64,000 nucleotides of DNA from Eudromia elegans (lineage: Eukaryota; Chordata; Aves; Tinamiformes; Tinamidae): the NCBI GenBank assembly GCA_003342815.1, contig PTEX01000131.1, positions 395,640 through 459,639 of the forward strand, written 5' to 3'. This document shows, piece by piece, positions 51,200 through 63,698 of this stretch. How positions within the stretch are numbered: the stretch's first letter is position 1; each line of letters opens with the position of its first letter. The notes under the pieces are model-generated. The model was not told the DNA's origin. It searched no databases and saw nothing but the letters and a program-made list of their open reading frames with translations. Position numbers and translations under genes: made by a program.

Positions 51200-52001
51200 C
51201 AAAACCTTTAGGTTTATCCTGTTTATACTAGAGAGGTTAATAGTAAACTCCTGAGATTTTGAATAGCAGGAGGGTGTGACACTTAAAGAGAGAAACGTGA
51301 ACTCAGCTTTTGGGGAAATTAAGTCATTAAAATGTTTTGGGGCACTTATGTCTTTTCAGTAGAATTATCTCCTTTTCTGAATTTGGTTATAATCTTTTTT
51401 TTTTTCATGTATTTCAAAGGAAACTCAATACAGTTTATGTACTTACAATGCTTTTATATTTCTGTGTTAGCATAAGTCAGAGCTCCTGATAGTGAGGAGC
51501 ATTTTGAAAAAAGATGTGTTCTTTTCTTACATGCATGCACAATGCAATCATAATTCATGCATCATACATAAAAAAAAAAAATCCATTAAGAAGGCATTTG
51601 CAAAGAGAGTAATGGATTTGGGCTACATTTTTAAGTGATACTGAAATAGCCAATGGATATATGGAGGTTAATTGTACTCCGTATACACTGAGTCTGAGGC
51701 TTCTTGCACGAAACTAAGACTTGAGTGTAATATTGATTTGGGTTTGAATTTTGTGATATTGATTTGTGTGAGGTGGCCCAGTCAGAGCCTCTTCAGAGCT
51801 ACCATTCTCGTTCTTGCTCTTCCTCTGATCTGGGCTTCCAGAAATCCTGTGGAATTCTGCTTTTATTCCCAGGGTTAATTTTGGGGTAGATAAAGAAAAC
51901 AAGCCTAGAAAATAAGTTGCAAGCGTGGTAACCCTTTTTTTTATATTGGTCAACATTTTTTTCCCAAATGTCGTGTGGGGACAGAAGTCATTCAGTTACA
52001 T

Positions 52002-52023
52002 AAAACAAACAAACAAACAAAAA
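52002..52023 (+). repeat. (AAAC)n microsatellite
   Basis: About five AAAC units. Confidence 0.9.
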
Positions 52024-53992
52024 TATGAAGTCAAAAAACTAGTTATCAAACAACATAAATACTTAAAAATACTTTAAAAAACTATAAAAACAAAAAGAGT
52101 ACATCTGCTTAATATCTCATGGAGAACATACTCAGATTAAGCTTTTTAAGGAATTAACATTAAAGCAACAAAAAAAACCTCTAGTCAAGACAAAGGAGAA
52201 ATCAAAGTAAAGAGTATAATGTCTTTTGGGAATAGTGATTTCAAAGATATATTACTTTCTGCAGTCAGTATTTCAGTGTTAAACTGCAAAAGTTTTCATT
52301 TCAAATATGTCTAATTCATGGTATATAAGATTATCCAGAGGTGAAAGTTTCCTTAAAGATACTGTTTGTTTCCTTCTTCCTTCAATATAAGGGAAAATGT
52401 TAGATGAAAACTCAAAAATTGCACATACTTACATTTGTTTTCTCTGTAGTGATTGCATAAAAGTTTTGATTATTACTTAAAAAAATTAAAAACTTCTCTG
52501 TTATGTTTACCACTTGTATATATGACAGAATTTTTGATATAGTTACCTCCACTATAGCTTTCATGTAGTCTTTTTAATTAGACAAAAGACTGGGGGAAGA
52601 AATGCATCTAGTATTACTTGGGACGCAGATCCTTCGTACTGACTCATATTACAAAGACCATGACAAAGTCAATAGGCATTCTTTTAACCTCTTTGCTAAA
52701 CTGCAGTTTTTTTATGAATGCATCCAGTTGCTTTCTTGCTTAATTGGTTTGCCCCAAATTTGGTACATGCACATGTTGATGCATCAGCTATTAAATCCAT
52801 AAATGTAGCTTTCCCTCCAAAGGCTTCTTGAAACAGATGACCTCAAAGTACTTCAGTCTTTTTACTTGATTCTATTTTTCATTTCTATTTGCTATTTTGC
52901 TGACAACAAAAATTCTGTTATTTTTTCCCTCATTGCTCTGTTGGCAAATAACTAATTAACGACATTCCCTGGCTATGAAGTAGCTCATATTAAACATGTA
53001 ATGATCCTTGCTATGTGATTCTGATCAAATAGTTTAAATATTGATCCATTATTTAGGTCAGGATTTAAATCGTGGGAAATAAATCATGACTGCATTCTTA
53101 CAAGAGAGAAATGAAGAATGGTAGAGTAGAACATTGAGCTCAGTTGACTCTAGAGATTTTAATAGTTGTACCTCTTTAGTTTCTTTTTGTTTCTTGTCTT
53201 AGTCTTGGGAAAAGCAATTTTTTCAATTCCTATATTGTATCAAAACTGAGAATGAGCTAATCAGTGACTGAAGTTGTTGAATGAATCAAATTAAAATCAG
53301 TAACATAGTACTGTTACCAGAGGAGACAATTGATTAACTTTCTAAAAACGCCGACTCCAAGTGCTTCCCATTGAGTTTGAGCATCCCAATGGCTTGATTT
53401 TCTTTCAAGTTTCACCAGCAAACTAATTACTGGCTGATTTTACAAGCTTGATAGAGTGGAGTATGGAGTATTTTAAGCCTGAATATAGCATACCTTATTT
53501 GAATGCTAACTGCCATCTTTTCAAGGTACTCATTTACATTTCCAAATACTTCATGTTATTATTTTCCTGTGTCTTTTGTAAACAATGTTTCATTGTAGAA
53601 AAAGAGAGGAGCTTTGGCAGGAGGGAATGTAAAGAGAGGAGAAGAAAACGTGGTTCTCTGAACACTGCATGAGTAGTGGTGAGGGTTTAAATATGCCTGT
53701 TTGCTGCTGCCAGAGGTGAGGCAACCGAGTAAGTGCTCGCCTGCTTCTGTGAAACGTCACATACCTTTACGTTGGTGGTAAAAAGTGGAAACATCTTAAT
53801 TCAGCTCAACCTTTTCTAAAGTGCCTCTCTATGGCATAGTAGCAAAGGGACACGTATGGAAGCTGCTATTCCAAGTTGTGTCTGTGCTTAGGAACAAATC
53901 ATCGGTCCCTCTCATCGTTAAAAATCAAGACAATGGCTCTTTGGCATTTGTCTTCTAGAAGCTATAGTAGGAAAGACTCTTTCAGGTTTTGG

Positions 53993-54011
53993 TTTTTTTT
54001 TTTTTTTTTTT
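53993..54011 (+). repeat. T homopolymer (19)
   Basis: A pure run of 19 T, preceded by ggttttgg. Confidence 0.95.
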
Positions 54012-54779
54012 ACCTCCTGCGTTTGCAGAACAAAATGTTAAATGAAAAAAGCTCCACAGTAGTCCAATTGTAGTTGTCAAATATTACTGGCGTTGAAGTT
54101 TCCTGCTGATTTCATGTTGTAAGCCGGTAATTACTACATGGCAATATTTTAAAATAAAATTATTCTTTATACTTAATGACCTTCTTGAAAATATTTATTA
54201 CATCCAGTTCTTCTGAAAATAATAAAAAGATTAGTCTTCCATGATTGATTTTAAATTATAACCAAGGTACCCCGTGTTTTGTACAATATGCTCGAGGATT
54301 GTGTTACGTTTATTCTTCCTCATAGTTAGCAATTTTTGTTAATCCACATGTAGCATATTTTACTGAAAATACTCCATGGAATTTTCATGTGGTTATAAAA
54401 ATTAATCAATATAAAATGAGACCATCACTTTTCAATATCAGTAGCTTGCATATTAAGAACTAATAATAAAAAGAAATAGCTTTCCTGGCTCTTAAAGTAG
54501 CAACATATGCTGATTACGTCCATGTGTATTGCTTGCAGATGAAGTAACCCAACAGGAATTGAATGAAATGCCAAAGTTGCCGAGATATTTAAGCAATAGA
54601 GTCATTATAGCCTCCAAATTACAACACTCAGGAGGAAGGGAGAGCTTAGAATGACAGGATAATGAGTTTTTCGAATACTCATTTAAAGAAGAATTGGTGT
54701 TTCTGAAGTCACTGACAAAATGATATAGAGTCAAGATGTCTGTATGGTGAAGTATGTGCTATGGAAACTATTAAATTTG

Positions 54780-55060
54780 GGTCTGCCAAATCCTGGTGGA
54801 GGTGTGTGGCACTGAATCCTGGAATCCCTGAGCACATTTGCTGTGCTGCTCCTTTACATTTCTAAACAGGAGTCTGCTCCCACCTGCAAGTCATCAAGGG
54901 GCAACATCAGCACCTTGAGACAGGAGGGATGCGAGCCCTGAGGGAGGGATGCGAGGTCACTGGGAGCGCAGCGCCGTGATAACCAAACCGCCTGGGGTTT
55001 GAGCACGGTTCTCGTGTGACTTTCAGTGCCTCTGTGTTTAAAAACGACCTGAAGAGCCCA
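54780..55060 (+). other. GC- and CpG-rich patch with a 13-bp repeated word
   Basis: About 280 bases with CpG-containing words (gcgag, gagcgcagcgccgtg, accgcc, cacggttctcg) that are rare elsewhere in the window. ggagggatgcgag occurs at 54923-54935 and again at 54943-54955, a 20-base period. It is too small for a conventional CpG-island promoter and I recognise no gene or repeat family. Confidence 0.45.
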
Positions 55061-57531
55061 GTGGTCTGTCTGCCCTAAATAAATAATAGCGTATAATCAT
55101 TTCTCCAGACTGTGTTACACCATGCTGATCGTAATGATGCTCACCACTGAGAATAGAATTTTTCCTATTCGTGTATAACTATGAAAATTTAGATACCATG
55201 GTGATATATTTATGCAGATTTCTCAATAATACTATAAATTTCTCTATATCATTATAGATATATTGTCAGGAATACAAAATACTTTTAAGGGTGCAGCACA
55301 CAAAAACCAGGGGAGAAGCATGCGTGAAATTATAGTTCATTGAGATAAAATACAGCACTATGTGCACAATTAGAAAAAAAAGTTAAAGTTATTAGATGGA
55401 GCAAGATGACTAGTCTGTGAAAGAGGACGTTTGTGGACATCAGCAGATGTTTGAATAGTTTTTAAATTAGATATTTGTCTTGTCTGTTAGTGTTAAGTCC
55501 TCAGCTCCTGCCTCTTGATTTTCAGACTTTCCCTGACCAAGTACTGATGTCATCACTGGCCGTTTAATCAGTTTCATGAATTTTGCAAACAGTCCAGGGT
55601 CCTGATGCCCTTCCTGGGGGTAATAGCTATGGCAAAGTGTAAGGTGAAGTGGGAAAGAGCTTCACAGTTGATGATATTTGACAGCTCCTTTCAGCTGAAG
55701 GCAACGGAGCTGATAATCAGCACATCCAGTTCATTCAAATACGTTTCATGCTTTATGATTAACAAGCAAATTTATAACAGAAGAGATTGTAGCTTGGCAT
55801 CACTCATTGTTCATATTCTTTTTGTCTTGAAAGCCTTTAATCAGCATGTGTAAAAGCAGTTTAAATCTTCATTGTAGCCATGAGTGAAAGCTATTTTTCA
55901 ACAAAAAATGATGTCATATTTCTTTCAGCAGGAAGGTTATATTTTTATGTTCTTTCTATAGACTGTAACTTATGAAATGTCCTGACTGAATATTTTTTCA
56001 CTCTTGGGGACAAAACCTCAAAAGAAAATACTGAGCATGAGACAGGTCTCTCAAGGTGCTTTCTTTGTGTTTGACATTATTGACTTACTGTTTAGTTTTA
56101 TTAACTACATAGATCCTGGCTTAAGAAATCTCTCATGCAACAATGACTGAAAACCAGGAAAATCGTCTTGTTTGGTCCTTATTTCTTTGCCCATGCACCT
56201 GCTTTTTACTGCTTTTGGAGACTGGTTTGTGGGCTCAAAGACTCTTTGGTATGAAACGTGAATGTCCCCTCTGTACTCCTTTGTAACCCTGTGGTGAAGC
56301 AGATGTTTAGTTAGTTCCAGTGGTCTTGTGCTTTGTCCACTGTGCAAGAGGGAAATAACTAGAGACACTACCTATTTGCCTGGCTCTGGTAAATTTATCA
56401 CTATGCTGTGGTAATGACTAAAGAACAGGTTTTTTTTGTTGGCTTCTCAAATTGTGTATCATAAGGGATCATGAACAGATTTTAGGAGGATCTAGAATTA
56501 AATGGAACTTTAAGGGGAAAGGCTAAGGTGGAAGATATCCTTTTTTCCTTTATTCTATCTTGACAATTTAGGTTTGCAAGTATGCACTAAATATCTTTTT
56601 CTCTTTTCCAATAGAAAGAAGAAAATTATAATAAATGTAAACCTATACATATATATTGCTCCTTTGTTATGAAACCATTTATTATGATAACCACTGATTC
56701 CTTTTTATTCCTGCAGTTCAATATCTTCCTGGAAGCAAGGCTTTAAATATCTCTCTTAAACCAAGGGACACAATAATTTTCTTTTCTGAATGTATCTTGC
56801 AGAAGAGTTCACTGACTAGTATACCCTCATTTGGGGCAGCAAACCTAGAATCAAAGAGTATTGGAGATCATACTAGAGTATCTCTCACTGGAAAGTAATG
56901 CAGCCCTTTGGTTTGTTCCTTCGCTTTTGTCCTTGATCATGCATACTTAGCTTGCTGCAAGACTCAGCTGGAGTCAAGGAGCTGTTTCCAATTCAGGTGC
57001 AGCAGTGCTTGGCAGAGGCTGCTTCCTGTAAGCAATATTAATAAAACAGTACAAGATTAATAGTCCTTTGTTTTGTAGTCTCCAAGGGTCTCCCTTCAGG
57101 GCATGGGCTACGCTGTCCAACATTTTCACAAACCCTTCTGACAAGCTGGTGCAAGTGTCATGTGTCCTCTGGCAGGTTAGGAAGTGTCATTTTCAGCAAA
57201 ATTCCCCCTTTTTCTCCTTATATATTATGTACTAATTATAAAGTCTTTCAATAGTGTCACTGTTGGTAATACTTCTTTTTTTCAAAAAAATGAATAAACA
57301 CATTAAAAATTACCAAGATAAACACATTGATATCTCTATGAATATTCATATGCAGCTCATGAAGGTTTTCTGAACATCAGACATTCATGAATGATGCGTT
57401 TGGTGCACAGACTAACAAAACCTAACTGCACTTTGCTAATATATTTCATGTTTGTCTGTGTAAACATTTCAGATATTTGTACTCCAGTTGTATCTTTAAA
57501 ATCATTGCTTCATTCCTCTTTCAACTACTGA

Positions 57532-57546
57532 TTTTTTTTTTTTTTT
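57532..57546 (+). repeat. T homopolymer (15)
   Basis: A pure run of 15 T. Confidence 0.95.
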
Positions 57547-58131
57547 GTGGATACACAGCTGCAGATAATATTTGTTTCATTAGAACTCTGTTTTCCATGA
57601 GGTAATGGTACGTTATAGAAGTAGCTCCATCAGATTAGTTGCTGTGCGTTCATAGTTGAAATAAATATCTTAACCCATAAGTTCCATATGTTAGAGTTAT
57701 TATTTTTCTTAGGTGTAGCTGTGCCTGGAAGTAGTCATTGCATTTAAATCTGCAGAGTCTTTAAAACTGTGAGGATGCAAAAAGATCATATGTATTTTAT
57801 GAAAATGCAATTTAATTGAAATCATTTTAAATATTATGAAACATTAATCATGAGCAGAATGCCTGTATGGAACATTAATTTGACGCAGCAAAAGTAAGCA
57901 GCTGCAGTTCCCTGATATGATATCTACTGTATTTATATTAATTATCTCATAACGCAGACCAACAGAAGAAGAAGATTCATTATGTTTAGTTAAATAGTAA
58001 GGAAATCAAAATGCTTTTATTTGTTAATTTGAAGGTATCATCCCAAAATTGTAGGCTCCAGAGGTAGCAGATGGCTAATAAACTTAATGGGATTATAAAA
58101 ATAGAAATTTATTTCTTTTTCAATTGATAGC

Positions 58132-58156
58132 TTTTTTTTTTTTTAAAAAAAAAAAA
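58132..58156 (+). repeat. T13-A12 junction
   Basis: Thirteen T followed directly by twelve A: a self-complementary sequence. Two shorter junctions of the same kind lie at 60945-60962 (T10-A8) and 61086-61103 (T10-A8). Confidence 0.95.
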
Positions 58157-58974
58157 GGTCTGATTATGCATATGACAAGATGAGTGAAATGATTGTTTTG
58201 TCCTTTAGGATACAAATCTAAAGGACTTTTTTTTCTCCTTTGCCAAATTTCTTCAATTTCTTTTATAGTCACATTTTATCTTATTCATCGCACTTATGAC
58301 AGAGCCAGAGATGCTGCTGTGCATTGCAGAAATTGTAAATCTATTTGCTTACAACATTTGTTGTGGTATTCCTGGATATTTAGATATAGCCAAGGGGAGA
58401 CTAGCCTTTAGTATGAAGCTTAGAGCTTTCAGTTGGAGCAGTGGGCTCCTAATGGTTATGGTTAGAAACCAGTGTGGGATGGCAGCGTTACAGAAAACTG
58501 AACCTGAGTATCCAGATGTGCATTATATAACGTACCTTATATGATTTACTTTAAGAGCTGGTGGATCCTAATGGTGAATTGCACTGAATTCCAATGTCAA
58601 TATTAGGGTTACCATATTTTCATCCAGGCACTGCTGGAAAGAAATATTTTTATATGGACTGTACTGTACTGTATGTGGAGATTGTACATCTCAAGTGCAT
58701 CTTACTGTACAACCATACATTATATGAGTTGATAGGTCATGTATTGAAAGGGAGCTGGACTCCGTGAAAGCGTCCTGTAGGTTGGTCTAAATCTGCCCTG
58801 TCCTAGCTGAGTTAGAGTTGCCATTGTAACCAGCTTTGTGAGGGTCTCGCAATCCTGGGCAGATGGGTGCAGTCCTCAAGTTATAGTGTGAGAAAATGCT
58901 TGTGTAGTCTTTGGGAAAACAGTATAGTTTTCTACGAAGCAGTAGTAGATTATTCTTTTTTAAGGGGTAGTAGT

Positions 58975-59164
58975 CTTTTATCTAACAAGGAAGCATCAGA
59001 TGGCTATGTGATGGTCACAGGAAAACTCATTTAACATGAATGACTGGACACTGCCTTGAGCAATCTGATATGGTTAGATCTGTATTTAGCAGGGATTAGG
59101 GCTAAATGATCTGTGAAGATCCTTTCCTAAGTTATTCTGTGTTTCTTTGATCATCTATGATTCT
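58975..59164 (+). mobile_element. Older, diverged CR1 LINE 3'-end fragment
   Basis: The stretch 'ctggacactgccttgagc', 'aatctgatatggttagatc', 'gggctaaatgatctgtg', 'aagatcctttcctaag' and 'atctatgattct' matches the CR1 3' end in order ('ctggacaaagccttgagc..', 'ttggactagatgatct', 'ggtcccttccaac', 'attctatgattct') but with many differences. The 3' boundary is fairly clear; the 5' boundary is approximate. It is older than the copies at 31702 and 46917. Confidence 0.75.
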
Positions 59165-62100
59165 AGTCAATAGAATATGCAAAGATGGTCAAAACTGTTT
59201 CTTTACACACTGATTATATGCTGCCCTTTTGAATGGACTAATTCATAGTTTACTATAGAAGATGATTGATGTTTTTCTCTTCCTAAAATGTTCCATATGT
59301 TCTCTGTTTGCTTTTTTGTTTTATTATATACTCAAACCTTTCAGTAGTGTTCTGTCTCCATGTATCAGATTGATGTTCTTATGTTCTGGTCATAGGGAGT
59401 ATCCACTTTGAAACTCCTGATAGAGTTCTTCGTCAAGCAAGATATGATGCAGAGTACAATGCTGTGCCTTGGAAGTGTGTCGTCTTGAAGGACAAGGTTC
59501 TTTACAGATCTTGATCTTTCTTCTACAGCATAAACTCATTAGCCACTGAACACATGCAATTAGCAGATTATGGTTTCCAAGATAACTGGCTGCAATAGCG
59601 GATTTAGGAATGGTGCAGAAACTTCTGGCTGGAGGGGTTCAAGAGAAGGTGGAAGTTGGAGGTCTTCTCAGGGTTCCTACAAAGGTTACTGCTACAGCTT
59701 TGTTGTCCCATACATCATATTAAGTGATGCTGCACATTGTGGAATGGCAGAGGAGATTGTCCTTTTTCTTTCGAGTCACTTTTTTGAGCCTTCTCTTACA
59801 AATGCTGCTCAATAATACATCAAAATTTCCATGTGCTTGCTTATGTCCATATGGTACTTTCTGAATTGCATTTATTTTGTGTGTGCACATGTGTGTGTGA
59901 AAGAGAGATAGGGAGAAAGAGTGAATAACTATATAAAAGTATACACTATTAAAATAACTTATTTTCTGTTATCTAAGAAAACTAACACTGCATTAAATAT
60001 GTTAGGGAATTCAGTCCATTACACCGCTCCAAAAATATATTGGGTGTATCTTCATAACATTAAGTATCACTATTTTTGTGTTGTCATCAATTAACTTGAA
60101 TTGAAAGGCATTGAAAGAACACAAACTGATTAGCATTTTCAAATATTCTGCTTCCAATCAGTAAATTATATTCAAATGCCAACACAAATTGTAACATTTC
60201 CTGTATGTGAAAACAAATTGAACAGTTGGTTCCTCTTAACATTTGTAGAATATTTATTATAAAGATATTTCTGGGTTGAGTACCTGCAAGCATGCAAATC
60301 CCTTCATTTGTTGCATTTCTATACGTGTTGTTTTAAGAAGACAGTGTTCATTACTCCAGATGATAGGAGACTGGTAACCTTTGAGCTGGTGACTTCATTT
60401 TACCCCATACTAATTCTCTTAATGGCTACTAGAATTGATTGCAGCAGCAAGAATATCTTGTGTTGGCATTAGACAAGAACAGAAGCACTTCTTGGCAAGT
60501 TCCTGACTGCATCCATGTGATTTAATATGCATTTTTTTTATTACTGTCTAACCTTCTACAACCTTTACTGTCTGTCTTTTGCCATTAAAGATTCATCTCC
60601 CAGTCTATCAGGTGAAATAATAGTCTGAAGTGATCTGAATTACCTCATCTTGACCTATTTTAAATCAATGCAGACTAACATGTACGAGCATTTCAGCAAC
60701 ATATCTTTAGAAGCTGATCTCTGGGAAGAAAAGTCCCTAAATGTATTCTAGAACACAGTAACCTATTAATTAATGTAATTATTCATCTTAGAGCATAACC
60801 TTGATCAAGCACATTTCAATTGCAAATAGTGTTCTAGTGAACAGAGTTTTAGGCCGATACTCTACTCAAGAATACAACGTTTATTCACGTAAATCCTTGT
60901 GAATAAGGTGATGAGGCAGGTACTCTACTGAGAGTGCATATAGATTTTTTTTTTAAAAAAAAGCAAATTTATAAAATTTCCCTAAATATAAGTGATTATT
61001 TTTATGTTACTTGAAGGTTCATTTGAGCATAACTTTCAGTTTCTGTGTAGAGATCAGGATTTTTGGAGGGGGTGCGAAAAAGGGGTTTTTTTTTTAAAAA
61101 AAAGGTTATAACTGTGATAATGTTTGAATATTGCACTCCAGATTTATTTTTCATGTCTTTGTGAAGGCTATTTTTGAGACTGAGCTATTTTCAGTCTGTT
61201 CTCTGTTCCTATGAATATTCTTGGGATGCTGAGGAAAGCTTATTGATCTGTTGCTGAGTGAGCGGAAAATTCTACTATTTCAAATGTACTATTTACTATT
61301 TGTTGCTTCTTTTCTTCTGCATGTCAAAACAGGAACAAAAGTCTGAAATGTGGTAACTGCTTTTAAAAACGAATTAGATTTTTGGGGGTTTAAGGTCATA
61401 TCTTTCATATGTAGAAGGCATTAGGAAAAAAAGAGGAATCTTCAGTAGACTGCACAGGGAGCAGGATGGTAGCCTGAATAGCCCATCCCTGCAGTTTCTC
61501 TGCAGAGGCCACATTACTGGCTCCTTTTCAGCTCAAGAAGCACTGCAAATTCAAAGGAGAATCAGAAAGAAAACTTTTTTTTCTTCAGGAAAAGCAAGAA
61601 AAAAAAGTAGAGTTTCTCTAAAAATACCAAAACAATGAAACCTCCCAGCATCTCACTTAATCTGTCTAACATAGAGACTCTCTGGCCACGTTCCAAAGTT
61701 TCTGTGATCTTTCTTTCCCTGAAATTACTTCTCTTCTCATTAAAAACATTTTCTTCTTGAAAAAGAGATGAAGAAATGGGACTTTGTGCAAGATATAGAC
61801 TTGAGAAGCAGTGCCCATCAGATTGGTAGAGAAATACAGGTATTTTTAGACAATATTTTCTGACTATTCAATAGATCTATTTGAAGTCTGTAATTTTAGA
61901 CTTTGATTTGTGTCTTTTAAGCATTGGTTCCCTTTCAAAAGGGAATAGTTCTAATATGGAAAAGGGGAATCATGGTAGTACCTAAAATGTACTGTAATGG
62001 TTTTTAGTCCCTTGGCAAAATTTCCTCGCTAGACTGTGGCTAAGTCTAATATTGGGTCGAATAAGCCAAAAATTGTTTTATTTTCATAGCGACTTCACAA

Positions 62101-63668
62101 TGACCACTCAATGTGCCAATTATTCTTTTTCTGTGGTCGAGGAGTCATCTGATCAAATTGATCCAAATGAAAAAAGGTTAAGATTTGAATAAACAATAAA
62201 ACAAGCATTATTTGTGATGAATTAGATCATGATAACACTCTCATGAATAAGGGCTAGTTGTAAAACAGAGTTAAACAAAAAGCTGTCAAAGAATAACATC
62301 AGTCTTGTCCTGGAATTTTACTTTCGACTGTTCAGACATATCCTACAAAAATACATTAATGAACATTTGTAGAATATGTCCCCTGCTATACAAAATTGGA
62401 ATTATACCAAGACTTGCAATTATGAATAAATATGACGGTTATAGAGCAGCTTCCAGATAGTGTTACTAGTGGGAAATGGGAAAGTTTTACTAATAAGAAA
62501 ACATTCTAAAAACCTATTTTACAATTTCTGGTTTTGCATGTTCATAATGTGATATGGAAGCTAGATTAATCCAAAGTTGACTGTTTCATATGCTGTATTA
62601 AAACTAATTAAACTTATTGGGAATTACTATGAAACAGTAATCATAGTACAATTTAAAAACAGAGTCTTTAAATCACTTGGCATATTAATATTCAGTCCCA
62701 AACCTGCAGATGTTGTAGAGCCTTTTTATTTTTGTCCATGTAAGATATCTCATTTTAATGAAGAAAGTATTATTTGGTTTTAATGTTAACAAGTTGACTG
62801 TCTGGATGCCAAGAGTGTTGTTCTTTTTTTGTGCAAAATACATTGCAAGTACTGTTGTGAAAACCTAGAGAAGTATATCAGATTTTTCTTTCCTATTGTG
62901 CCCTGTCCAGGCTAAAATAGGACCAAAGTGGGTTTCATTACCTGAATTATCTTTGGGAGTTGTCAAAAGATTCAATATTTTCCCTCACGGAAATTTCTTT
63001 GTCAAGTCCCCTAGATCTTCGCTGCTTTGTAACTGGACTGGGTAATAAGTGCAGCCTCCCAGCCCCTGCAGTGTCGTAAGTAGTAGTTCATGCATTTTTT
63101 ATATGGGTACTTAGGAAGTGGAGCTGGTAGCTCAAGGGGATTGAGACATCTCCTGTCTCTGAAAGGGATATGCTTATCTCTAGCTATAGAAATAGCTATG
63201 CTACTTTAAGGATCCATTTGCCTCCCCTAAAACACTGAATTTCCTACATACATACATGTAAATGTGTTTTCATCTGCTTCAGGTTTCGATAGAAAATATA
63301 GTGTTCCAGGAAGGATATTTTTTTTAGTATTTTGATTTTCATGTTAGCATAGCATTAACCTTATTTCCAGGAACCACAATATTTAAAAAAAAAAAAACCC
63401 TACTCTCAGAAGATTTTTCAGAAGATGTTTTATGCTTCTGAGATGCTTCAAACAGAGTAATAATCTGGAATATTCGGTGAGGACCATAGGCAGCAAGCAT
63501 GGAAGTGAATGAATATTGACATCAGATGAGAGGGAATTAAACTAATGTAGTTCTAACCTCTACCACATAATGGAAGTCAGAAAATAGGAAATACATTATT
63601 AAAATACTGCAACATAATACTTTTTAGAATATTGCACATGATTTTATTTTCTTATGTTACTTTAATAG

Positions 63669-63698
63669 CACATGAAAAGTGTTCTGGAAAAAAAAAAG
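63669..63698 (+). other. Candidate 30-nt cassette microexon in SPOCK3 (unproven)
   Basis: A T-rich tract (attttattttcttatg, then ttactttaatag) precedes 30 bases that end in AAG followed by the consensus donor gtaagta. The preceding SPOCK3 exon leaves one base over. In that phase the 30 bases read Ala-His-Glu-Lys-Cys-Ser-Gly-Lys-Lys-Lys with no stop and restore the same phase, so inclusion would insert ten residues in the basic linker between the Kazal and EC domains. Against it: the acceptor is only fair, two of the three frames are open anyway, and ten of the bases are one A run. I know of no documented SPOCK3 isoform with this insert. Confidence 0.22.

Noticed and set aside
58740-58800. Possible CR1-like words (gagctggactccgtga..gtaggttggtc)
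   Set aside because: The similarity is too short and not collinear with the CR1 tail; no 'attctatga' ending follows.
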